Assembly (NCBI RefSeq): GCF_004331415.1
Contig: NZ_SJOP01000008.1
Location: 62,001 to 126,000 of the forward strand
Length of the DNA stretch: 64,000 nucleotides
DNA from: Kosakonia quasisacchari
Lineage (GTDB): Bacteria > Pseudomonadota > Gammaproteobacteria > Enterobacterales > Enterobacteriaceae
Reading direction: 5' to 3'
Shown: one piece after another, positions 53,718 through 63,000 of the stretch
Layout of the letters: each line of letters opens with the position of its first letter
Position numbering within the stretch: position 1 is the first letter of the stretch
Program-made: the position numbers and the translations under genes
The notes under the pieces: generated by a model
What the model was told of the DNA's origin: nothing
Database searches by the model: none
What the model saw: the letters and a program-made list of their open reading frames with translations, nothing else

Positions 53718-56596
53718 GATGATAAAGCGCCTTTATTTCTCGAAATTATATACTTTGTCAGAGAACGCGGAGTTTCGTATGAGTATAATTCGGCTGCTGT
53801 AATGTTTACTCCGGCTTTTTTCAAGTCATTAGCCGTTTGATATATGTGAACAGAGTCTATCCCCAGTTCAAAAAAAGTATGCAGGGCATTAATTTTATTA
53901 TTTTTTGTTCTGTGACGGAGTGTGTTAATAATTAATTGCTCAAGGCTCTCCTCATCATTATCCAGTCGCGATGTCAGTTTGCAGACCTGTTTTTGCGTAG
54001 CGTCAACATTGTTCAATCTATAAATTTCATTATGTTGATATAATTTTAATAAAGCACCACGTTGAATTTTACCAATATTGGTTTTTGGAATCTTCGAGTT
54101 TTCTATAAAAACAATATCGAAGAAGTAATGATTAAAATAATTCATAGCCTGCCGTTGAATCGATTTTGTTATTTCATCAAAGCTTATTGGCTGGTTAAGA
54201 TTGTTACTGTCGATGCCAATAAACAGTAATAGTTTTTCAGCGCGACTTTCCGCATCGAGAAAAGATGATGCAACAACAGTGACATTGGCGATGCCAACCG
54301 TCAGGGTCGACTCAATAGCATTAAGCGAGATGTTTACACCATTAATTATAGCGATATCTTTAGTTCGGCCTGTAATAACAACCTCACCATTCACGATCAT
54401 TGCTAAATCACCCGTTCGATACCATCCGTCAGGTGTTAATGTTGAGTCAGTCGAAGATATATCTTCATAATATCCCGACATGATTGATGGACCCGATAGT
54501 AATAAATGACCAATCTGTTTTTCCTCCAGTCTACGATCTGCATCATCCACTATTTTGACGCTATAGCCTGGGAGTGGTTTACCTACACTAATAAAACTAC
54601 CGACCTCTGTCTCATACGATTGGCTAATTCCTGAGCGAATTATCACGCCAGAACATATTTCAGAAGTCCCCCAACATGGATGTATTGAATTTGGTTTGAG
54701 ACCGTATTGACTCAGTTGTGCAAGAAAATCTAGCGCTGCCTGGCGATTTATTGATTCACCGGCGTTGATCAAACAACGAATTTTGCTTAAATCCAGCGTG
54801 GTCAGTTCCGTTGCCGCAAGGGTATCGGCGAGCAACCGAAAAGCAAAGCTTGGTGCCCACGAGAGAGTGACGTCAAATTTTTGCATCAACGTGAGCCAGC
54901 GTGAAGGCTCAGATAAGATAAACTCCGTTGCGACATGCACTTGTTGTGCTCCGGCAACAACATCCTGCAGGTGGCACATTACGATACCGCCCACATGTTG
55001 TAATGGCATCCAGTTAAGATTTATGTCGTCTTTATTAATATTTAAGTGGTGAACAATGCTTTTAGAGCGAGCGAGAATCGTTTTATGGGACTGTACGACC
55101 CCTTTGGGCTCTCCTGTACTGCCAGAAGTCATCAATATTAATGCGGGATTATCAGCCGGGATTTGACTTCTGTTTTTCGACTGTTTCTCGTGGGCAAAAA
55201 AAGTTGGCAGTATAACACTGGGCGGGCAGCTCAATGCGTTTGCGTGATTTGAAATGTCGCTGTCAGTAATGATTACTGACTGAGGAAAACGATTATACAG
55301 TTCCGTCAATGCCTTTGCTTCATTGCTTGATGTGACAGGCGCGGTGGGAATGGCAACCCAACCTGCATACTGAACAGCCCAAAATGCCTTTATAAATTCA
55401 AGAGGGGCTGAAACGGCAAGTATGGCATATTTTATATTGGGGTATTCTTCAGTTAAATACGCACTGGCGTTCAGTGCATAAGTTAGCAGGTCGTTATAAT
55501 TTAGAGCAGAGGTTTCACCCCGTATATTAATTGAAAAAATTCTTTTCGTGGGGTATTTTGCAACACAACTTTCTAGCGTGTCGAGGAGTGACTCAGGGAG
55601 CAGCTCCAGTACAGTGGTATTTTCTTGACGGTGTGCTAAGGCTGTTTTTTTTTCGTTTTGCAGAGTACCAGAAAGATTGTCCAGATGTATGTTGCTGGAT
55701 TTAAGGTTGCTACCCAGTGATTGTAAAGTGGAATGAAATATATTCGCTAAATGCTTTGTGATATCTTCTTTTTCAGACCAGTTCAGTTTGTTTCTAATTT
55801 TAGAAGAATCTAAAATACATGGCCATGCAGTATAGGGGAAATGAGTGGATAAAGGGTGGTGTGCTTCCCCGTTACTTATTTTGAGATCCTTGCCAGCGAT
55901 CGCTGCTAATAATTGCGCATAGCCTGAAAATGAAAAGCTTTTTGCCGGAGCAACATTATATATTTCGCAATTAAGCGGCGGGGTGTTTTGCGCAACTGAG
56001 CATACAGCGGCAGCCAGATCATCAACATGCAACAATTGAAACAATGTATTGGGTTGCGCTATGTTAAAGGAATCACCTGATAGCAAATGTTGGAAAAACC
56101 TTGATTCACGCGCGCCAGGATCATTTTCACCGTATAAATAAGTCGGACGAACAATAGATGCTGGAATATCACTTTGCGCAAAAATGCATTCTGCTTCATA
56201 TTTATTAAAACCATATTGACCAAGCGGTGTACTGCTCGTTATGTGGCAATCACATTTATCTGTTTCGAGGAAAGGATATTCCAAACAATGAAAGTAGACG
56301 GCTGCGGAGCTAACGTAGATGTAGTGCCGCGTATTCTCAAACAGTATTGTTGATGCAACCCGTGCTTGTCTCTCAGTATAACAAGAGGTATCGATGATGA
56401 CATCGTAAAATTCTTTCCTGAGTACTGCGAGTTCACCATCGATATTCCGATCGCCGATAATCGATTTCGTATTTTCGGGAGGGGGGCGCTTACCTCGATT
56501 AAAAAGAGTAATATCTGTTGAGAACGGGAGGTTTTTGATCGCCTGGATAATTGCCAATCCCAGAAAATAGGTTCCGCCAAGTATTAAGACTCGCAT
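53714..56596 (-). CDS. SDR/epimerase - acyl-AMP ligase - carrier protein fusion
   Basis: A 960-aa three-part protein. Residues 1 to about 300 are an extended short-chain dehydrogenase/epimerase: nucleotide motif GGTYFLG and catalytic YGFNK (YxxxK). About 320-850 are an acyl-AMP ligase with MTSGSTGEPKGVVQ, WGTSEICSG and YRTGDLAM. The C-terminus is an acyl carrier domain with FELGIDSVHI. It probably activates a carboxylic acid and loads it on its own carrier for the NRPS C domain. This order of domains is unfamiliar to me. It begins the minus arm, divergent from the thioesterase gene. Confidence 0.85.
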   Translation of the reverse strand: MRVLILGGTYFLGLAIIQAIKNLPFSTDITLFNRGKRPPPENTKSIIGDRNIDGELAVLRKEFYDVIIDTSCYTERQARVASTILFENTRHYIYVSSAAVYFHCLEYPFLETDKCDCHITSSTPLGQYGFNKYEAECIFAQSDIPASIVRPTYLYGENDPGARESRFFQHLLSGDSFNIAQPNTLFQLLHVDDLAAAVCSVAQNTPPLNCEIYNVAPAKSFSFSGYAQLLAAIAGKDLKISNGEAHHPLSTHFPYTAWPCILDSSKIRNKLNWSEKEDITKHLANIFHSTLQSLGSNLKSSNIHLDNLSGTLQNEKKTALAHRQENTTVLELLPESLLDTLESCVAKYPTKRIFSINIRGETSALNYNDLLTYALNASAYLTEEYPNIKYAILAVSAPLEFIKAFWAVQYAGWVAIPTAPVTSSNEAKALTELYNRFPQSVIITDSDISNHANALSCPPSVILPTFFAHEKQSKNRSQIPADNPALILMTSGSTGEPKGVVQSHKTILARSKSIVHHLNINKDDINLNWMPLQHVGGIVMCHLQDVVAGAQQVHVATEFILSEPSRWLTLMQKFDVTLSWAPSFAFRLLADTLAATELTTLDLSKIRCLINAGESINRQAALDFLAQLSQYGLKPNSIHPCWGTSEICSGVIIRSGISQSYETEVGSFISVGKPLPGYSVKIVDDADRRLEEKQIGHLLLSGPSIMSGYYEDISSTDSTLTPDGWYRTGDLAMIVNGEVVITGRTKDIAIINGVNISLNAIESTLTVGIANVTVVASSFLDAESRAEKLLLFIGIDSNNLNQPISFDEITKSIQRQAMNYFNHYFFDIVFIENSKIPKTNIGKIQRGALLKLYQHNEIYRLNNVDATQKQVCKLTSRLDNDEESLEQLIINTLRHRTKNNKINALHTFFELGIDSVHIYQTANDLKKAGVNITAAELYSYETPRSLTKYIISRNKGALSS

Positions 56597-56829
56597 AGAT
56601 GCTACCTCTTAAAATGAGGGCCAATTCAGAATGATTTTTCCCATAACGGCTTAGTGCAGGCAAATGTTAGTCTGGTGAAGTATTCTAATGCAACTGTTAA
56701 ATTAAAACTTCACAAAAGGTTCATTTGAGGAACGGCTTAGTTACATGCGATATTGAAAATCTTAGATATGTCGTATCCATCTTTTCTTAATCCTGGGTGT
56801 ATTACCAAAGATAGAATGAGGGAATGGCT
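56597..56829. promoter_or_regulatory. Divergent promoter region of the biosynthetic cluster
   Basis: About 230 AT-rich bases separate the two arms. GTGAAGT (56675-56681) and ACTTCAC (56707-56713) form a 7-bp dyad 25 bp apart, a possible operator. No -35/-10 pair can be called with confidence in either direction; no regulator gene is in the visible cluster. Confidence 0.4.
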
Positions 56830-57612
56830 ATGCTCATGAAAAATGAAGAAATTTCTATACAGGATGTTCCTTCTTCTGATGAGTTAAATTCTACGAATTC
56901 AGAGTGCTTTTATGTTTTGTATTGCATTCACCATGCTGGCGGAGCAGCATCAGCTTTTAGACCGTGGCAAAGTATTGTTAATTCCCGCTTGCGATTATCA
57001 TTGATACAGTTCCCGGGCCGGGAAGATCGCATAAATGATACTATGTTTGCTCATCTTGATGAGATGGTAACAGTGATTGCCCAGTCGATAATAGCTGACT
57101 GTCCGCCACGGTTTGCTATTTTTGGCCATAGTATGGGGGCCTTAGCAGCATATCTTATCGGTAAACAGCTTTTATCCTCAGGAATACAGCCACAGCGTTT
57201 GATCGTATCTTGCTGCCGGCCTCCTAATATTAAACCTCTCCCTTATACTCCTGCCCTTGAAGATGATCGGGCGTTATTGAGGGAAATCGGTAAAATCTAT
57301 GGTGGGATCCCGGATGAGATATTTCATTATCCAGAAATGGTGCAGCATTCTGCAAAAGTGCTACGTGCTGATATAAATCTATTAAATTCATATACTCCAC
57401 CCGTTCCCCCCTATAGTGACCTGGCTATACCGATTAATGTATTCTATGGCAAGCAAGATAATTCTATAGATTTCAATGAATTAACTGGATGGCGATTACA
57501 CACTTCTGCGTCCTGTACATTTCAGGCATTCAACGGTGGACATTTTTATTTTCATGATAATGCAAACCCTATAGCAGATGCCCTCACTGCTATTTGTTTA
57601 AATAAGGATTAA
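56830..57612 (+). CDS. Type II thioesterase (editing TE)
   Basis: A 260-aa alpha/beta hydrolase with IHHAGGAASAFRPWQ, the FGHSMGALAAYLIG nucleophile and the His in NGGHFYFHD, as in GrsT-like enzymes. It removes wrong acyl groups from carrier proteins. GAGGGA lies directly before an ATG at 56824, too close; the ATG at 56830 has better spacing. First gene of the plus arm. Confidence 0.88.
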   Translation: MLMKNEEISIQDVPSSDELNSTNSECFYVLYCIHHAGGAASAFRPWQSIVNSRLRLSLIQFPGREDRINDTMFAHLDEMVTVIAQSIIADCPPRFAIFGHSMGALAAYLIGKQLLSSGIQPQRLIVSCCRPPNIKPLPYTPALEDDRALLREIGKIYGGIPDEIFHYPEMVQHSAKVLRADINLLNSYTPPVPPYSDLAIPINVFYGKQDNSIDFNELTGWRLHTSASCTFQAFNGGHFYFHDNANPIADALTAICLNKD

Positions 57613-57617
57613 TTCGC

Positions 57618-57827
57618 ATGACATCAACGAATTTAGACGAAAATTGGCTGGTAGTCGTTAATAGTGAAGAGCAGTATTCGGTGTGGCCTGCAAGGTTGGC
57701 GCTGCCTGATGGATGGATGGCGGTAGGAGAATATCAATCGAAAGAAAATTGCTTGCAGTGGATTGAAAACAACTGGATTGATATGCGCCCATTATCATTA
57801 CGCAAACATCTGGATGCGAGAAACTAA
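57618..57827 (+). CDS. MbtH-like protein
   Basis: A 69-aa protein with the MbtH pattern: VVVNSEEQYSVWPARLALPD, GWMAVGE, CLQWIENNWIDMRPLSLRK. It binds and stabilises NRPS adenylation domains, so it probably works with the C-A-T protein of the other arm. It follows the thioesterase by 5 bp. Confidence 0.92.
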   Translation: MTSTNLDENWLVVVNSEEQYSVWPARLALPDGWMAVGEYQSKENCLQWIENNWIDMRPLSLRKHLDARN

Positions 57828-57896
57828 CCTCTTTTTTCCTGGCATTATTTTCGCACGCTATGTGATAAATCACGACATTACTCATAGGATCTATCA

Positions 57897-58781
57897 ATGT
57901 TATCGAAAAAAGCTATAAGGATGCGTCAGGTATTAAAACAAGCGCTAGCATCGCCAAATTTGCTGTGCATTATGGAGGCACATGACGGGCTTTCTACACG
58001 ACTTGCCGAAGAGGCCGGGTTTGACGCGGTCTGGGCATCTGGACTGGCAATATCGACTGCAATGGCATTAAGAGACTGTAACGAAGCGACATGGAGCCAG
58101 TTATTAGATCATATCGAATTTATGGTAGATGCCGTGAATGTTCCCATATTAGTAGATGGTGATTCAGGGCACGGAAATTTCAATAATGTCAGACGCTTTG
58201 TGCAAAAACTCTATGAGCGAGGAATTGCCGGCGTCTGTCTGGAGGATAAAGTTTTCCCGAAATTGAATTCATTTGCAAATGGTCAGCAAGAATTACTTGA
58301 CCCATTTGTGTTTGCCGGTTTTATTAAGGCAGCAAAAGATAGACTGGCTGATGACAATTTTATTATTATTGCCCGTACTGAGGCTTTAATAGCAGGTGCA
58401 GGCCTGGAGGATGCTCTCCATCGGGCAAATATTTATGCCGAAGCGGGTGCTGATGCAATTCTTATTCACTCTAAAAGTAAAAGCCCTCGGGAAGTGATGG
58501 ATTTTGCATCATCATGGTCCGGGAAAACGCCCCTCGTCGCCGTGCCGACAACGTATTATGATGTAAATCCGCAAGACTTGCAGCGCGTTGGGATATCGAA
58601 TCTTATCTGGGCAAATCACGCTATACGTACAGTTATTACCTCGTTACGTGGCACATATGCGTCAATAAAACAGGCCGGTAATATTTCATTTATAGAAAAT
58701 AATATCGCCAGCGTTAATGATATTTTTGAGTTGCTGGACTACCAGCGCTTATACCAGGACGAGCGGAAATATAGTTCTTAA
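57897..58781 (+). CDS. pepM: Phosphoenolpyruvate mutase (PepM)
   Basis: A 294-aa member of the isocitrate lyase/PEP mutase superfamily. The diagnostic EDKxxxxxNS is complete (EDKVFPKLNS), which separates true PEP mutases from methylisocitrate lyases and hydrolases. Other conserved segments are EAHDGLSTRLAEEAGFDAVW, VDGDSGHGN and IARTEALIAGAG. It makes the C-P bond, turning PEP into phosphonopyruvate, the first step of nearly all phosphonate natural products. It precedes the decarboxylase by 63 bp. Confidence 0.93.
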   Translation: MLSKKAIRMRQVLKQALASPNLLCIMEAHDGLSTRLAEEAGFDAVWASGLAISTAMALRDCNEATWSQLLDHIEFMVDAVNVPILVDGDSGHGNFNNVRRFVQKLYERGIAGVCLEDKVFPKLNSFANGQQELLDPFVFAGFIKAAKDRLADDNFIIIARTEALIAGAGLEDALHRANIYAEAGADAILIHSKSKSPREVMDFASSWSGKTPLVAVPTTYYDVNPQDLQRVGISNLIWANHAIRTVITSLRGTYASIKQAGNISFIENNIASVNDIFELLDYQRLYQDERKYSS

Positions 58782-58844
58782 TGCCTGTTTAATGATTTAT
58801 AAATAATTACCCCATGCCATTTTTTTGATTCATGGAGTGATAAC

Positions 58845-59993
58845 ATGCTCAGTGCGAAAGATATTTATGATCGACTTGCTACTTTGGGACCCTTATTTAT
58901 GACGGGGGTCCCATGCAGTTACTTAACGACCCTGATGAATGAAGCCATTTTGTCTGCTAATGGCAGGTATGTTGGTGCATCCAGTGAAGGCGAGGCTGTA
59001 GCTATTGGTACGGGAGCCCGGCTTGCAGGTAAAGTCCCCGTGGTTTTGATGCAAAATTCAGGCTTAGGCAATGCGGTAAACCCGCTTACCTCATTAAATA
59101 ATCCGTTCCGTATACCTTGTTTACTGATTATTTCATGGCGGGGAGAGCCGGGTAAAAAAGACGAACCGCAGCATGCATTTATGGGCAGTATTACCAGACC
59201 ATTGCTCGACTTACTCGCCATCCCTAACCGGGTGCTGAGCGGCGATGCTGAAAACTTGCAACAGGTGATTGATGCTGCGAAATATTATGTCATAGAGCAG
59301 GGGCAATCCTTCGCGATTATTGTACCCGATGGCGTCATCGAACCTGGAGATGTTGTCGTTAATCGCCAACCCCCTCCCTCGCTAATAAGCAAGCTCTCTG
59401 GCAATACCGATGCGCAGGCTATGTTACCGACACGAGCTGAAGTATTAGCGCTATTTCAGCAATGGTCACCAGGCGCTAACGCAGCAGTAATAATCAGTAC
59501 CGGTAAGGGAGGCCGGGAACTTTATTCTCTTGACGATCGACCCGGGCAATTTTATCAAGTCGGGTCGATGGGATGCGCTTCAGGCATGGCATTAGGTGTG
59601 GCACTTAATACCGGGAAACAGGTCATCGTATTTGACGGAGATGGTGCACTTCTGATGAAACTGGGGTCACTTGCCACTATTGGGTCTTTGAATCCTAAAA
59701 ATCTGCTGCATGTTGTTTTAGATAATGGTGTCCATGATTCAACAGGCGGGCAGCCAACTGCACCATTTGAATTCAGTCAGGCGGCTTCTGCTGCGGGTTA
59801 TCGGTATTGCTATAAATGTGAAGATATTCTCAGTTTGCACAATGCACTGCATCTCACCGAAACGACAGGTGAGGGAAGCAGTTTTATTCATATGAAAATT
59901 GCCTCTGGTTCGCTGAGTCAGCTACCACGGCCGTCGATTTCACCCTCAGACGTTGCGCGGCGTTTCCGGGATTTTATTTTTGCCAAAAATTAA
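58845..59993 (+). CDS. ppd: Phosphonopyruvate decarboxylase (Ppd)
   Basis: A 382-aa TPP-dependent enzyme. The N-terminal half has TGVPCSYLTTLMNEAI and SEGEAVAIGTGA (the conserved Glu). The TPP motif FDGDGALLMKLGS...LDNG is in the C-terminal half. It drives PEP mutase forward by removing CO2 to give phosphonoacetaldehyde. GGAG lies 7 nt before ATG. Together with PepM and PhnW it supplies AEP. Confidence 0.92.
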   Translation: MLSAKDIYDRLATLGPLFMTGVPCSYLTTLMNEAILSANGRYVGASSEGEAVAIGTGARLAGKVPVVLMQNSGLGNAVNPLTSLNNPFRIPCLLIISWRGEPGKKDEPQHAFMGSITRPLLDLLAIPNRVLSGDAENLQQVIDAAKYYVIEQGQSFAIIVPDGVIEPGDVVVNRQPPPSLISKLSGNTDAQAMLPTRAEVLALFQQWSPGANAAVIISTGKGGRELYSLDDRPGQFYQVGSMGCASGMALGVALNTGKQVIVFDGDGALLMKLGSLATIGSLNPKNLLHVVLDNGVHDSTGGQPTAPFEFSQAASAAGYRYCYKCEDILSLHNALHLTETTGEGSSFIHMKIASGSLSQLPRPSISPSDVARRFRDFIFAKN

Positions 59994-60006
59994 ATGAGGA
60001 AGATAT

Positions 60007-63000
60007 ATGCTGAATATGCAGGATAACGAAACCTCTGTTGCTATTGTGGGCGTATCAATTTGTTTGCCAAATTGTTCCGATATCGATGAGTATTGGCACA
60101 ATATATTACAAGGCGGAAATCTTATTAGTTCAACAACAGAGAATAAGAAGATCATCGATTCCAATGGCGCTTTTGATGTTGAGTCCCAGGGAGAAATTCC
60201 TGGAAAAGACCAATTTGACCATGTTTTTTTTGGCATCTCACCGCGAGAAGCGGTAAATATGGATCCGCAGCGTCGTTTACTTATTCAGCATGTATGGGCG
60301 GCGTTAGAAAAAGCGGGCTATGCGGCAATGGACATGGGCAACACGATAGGTCTGTTTACCTCTGTATCTCGTAATCGCTATCAGGATTGGGTTACGGCTC
60401 AATCAGATTCTGATGAGGCCATTCTTGACCTTGAAAACCAAATCGGTATCGCCGCCGAATTTACAGCTACGCAAATAGCTTATTTACTCAATTTACATGG
60501 ACCGGCCATTAATATTCAGACTGCATGCTCAAGTTCGCTGGTTGCCATTCATCAGGCATGTAACGCTTTAGAACGGGGTGATTGTGATATCGCGGTGATT
60601 GCTGCAGCATCCATTAAATTTCTTGACAGCGCAAGATACAAATATCATCCGCACGGAATATTTTCGCCAACCGGAGTATGCCGTCCGCTGGATGCCGATG
60701 CCGATGGTACAGTACCTGGTGATGGTGTCATAGCCATGATATTGAGAAAACTCACAGATGCCCAAGCACAACGCGATAATATTATAGCAGTGATCAAAGG
60801 TTCTGCTATAAATAATGATGGCGCAGAGAAAGTTGGCTTTACAGCGCCGGGTATTAATGGCCAGGCTGCGGTTATTAAATCAGCTTTACGCAATTCGGCA
60901 TGCCAGCCAGAGTCAATAGGTTTTGTTGAATTACATGGTACAGGGACGCAGGTTGGTGACCCGATTGAATTAAAGGCTCTGGAGCAAGGCTTCGGTGAAT
61001 CAAACGCTTATCCCTATGTTGGTTCTGCAAAAGGGAGTATCGGTCATCTTGATGTAGCTTCAGGCCTGTTTGGCCTGCTAAACGCGGCATTAGCGGTGAG
61101 AGATGGCGTTATTCCACCATTAGCAAATCTGCGTCAACGTGCACAATATTCCGGAAAGATAAACACGTTCAGAACAACTGCAACTGCCATCCCCTGGCCC
61201 GCAGCTCAATATCCTCGCAGGGCCGGTGTTAGTTCATTTGGTATTGGCGGAACAAATGCTCATGTGATTATTGAAGCGCCACCGCCAGGCGCACAAAATA
61301 TAGAATCGCGGACATTGCAGAACGAATATCCATGGATTATCCCAATCTCCGCTAAAACAGATACTGCGTTTGAGCAGCAGCGCGATATGCTATTAAAAAA
61401 AATACCCGCAGACCTCTCTGTAGCAGGGCTTTCGGACATCAGCTATACCCTCCAGCAGGGACGAGTCCATTTCCCTGTTCGCGCCGCGGCGGTTATTACA
61501 AACAAGTCAGAAGCCGTGTCAGCTATCGCCTCTTTGTCTCCACACCGGAGCAATAAGACAAAAGTGCGCAAGCGTATCGCTTTTTTATTTCAGGGACAGG
61601 GACGTTTACCTCGCGGATTTGCAGCGGAAATCTATGCACAAGAACCGGAATTTGCACAGGCACTGGAACAATGTCTTGCCTTGATCAGCGATCAATCAAA
61701 ACGTGAAAAATTACGGCGGTTACTCACCGAACCTGCAATGTTAGAAGAGGACAACGACACTGCGGCATTAAAAGAAACGGAATGGCAACAGCCAGCCTTA
61801 GTCATGTATCAGTATGCGCTAGCCCAGTATCTTAAACGACTTGGTATCGTCCCTGATGTAGTGATTGGCCACAGCGTCGGTGAGTATAGCGCGGCTGCAA
61901 TGGCAGGCGTTTTTAATGCCAGCGACCTGATGACATTAATTCTTCGCCGGGGCGAATTAATGCAATCCATGCCCCAGGGTGCGATGCTGGCTGCACGGAT
62001 AAATTCCGCCGATATCACTGTACCCGCAGGGATATCAATAGCCGCTGTAAATGGCGATTATCAGACCATTTTCTCGGGGAGCCCGGAAGCTGTGGATACC
62101 CTGTTTACTGATTTAACCGGGCAAGGTGTGAAAACCCGCAAATTGGATGCTAATCGGGCTTTCCATTCTGATGATATTGAGTTGATTGCTACCGACTTTA
62201 AAAAGGTCTTGTCCTCGATAGCGTTTAGTTCACCGAAGATTAGAATGTATTCGAATTTAACTGGTTCGGTGACAGAAAAGGATGAACTTTGTAATCCTGA
62301 TTATTGGTTCGAACATGCTCGCCAGCCAGTGCAGTTTAATACTATCAGTCAACATCTTGATTCTGAGGATATTGATCTCTTTATAGAACTCGGCGTTGGT
62401 GGGGTTTTGACCCATATTCTGGCAGAGGAATACCCGCGCTTAGCTGAACGCGCAATTGTTGTTGCTCGTGAGTCTGAATCCTGTCTTGTCGCATTCTACC
62501 AGGCCATCGCTGCCGCCTGGGAGATGGGAACCCCGATCAACTGGAAGTCACTCGGTTGCGCACAAATTGGCCGTAAAATATCTCTTCCAACCTATCCTTT
62601 TGCAGATTCCCGGCATTGGCTTTCCAGGGTTGCGAGTACTGTTGGTAAAAGCAATTCACTGCCGTATGTTCAATTATATGAACCTGTATGGCGTTACAAT
62701 TATGAAATAAATCAGCATACGGTTAATAACTTGGCTGAGAACATCCTGATAATAAGTGAATCGGAAGCGTGGCGAAGTACAATAGATATGCTTGAGTTTC
62801 AGCTCAGAGAACATAATGCCGGGACTTACAGCATTAATATCAACGATGAAGTTGCGCTAGAGTCCGGGCTCATGCGGCTCAGGGCATCAGGGCAACTCCC
62901 GGGCCAGGTTATTCTTCTTGAGAAACCTTATTGCCACGAAGCTGCGGGAAATAAATGCCACATAGATACCACCATGCCACTTCTTTTGCATTTTACCCAA

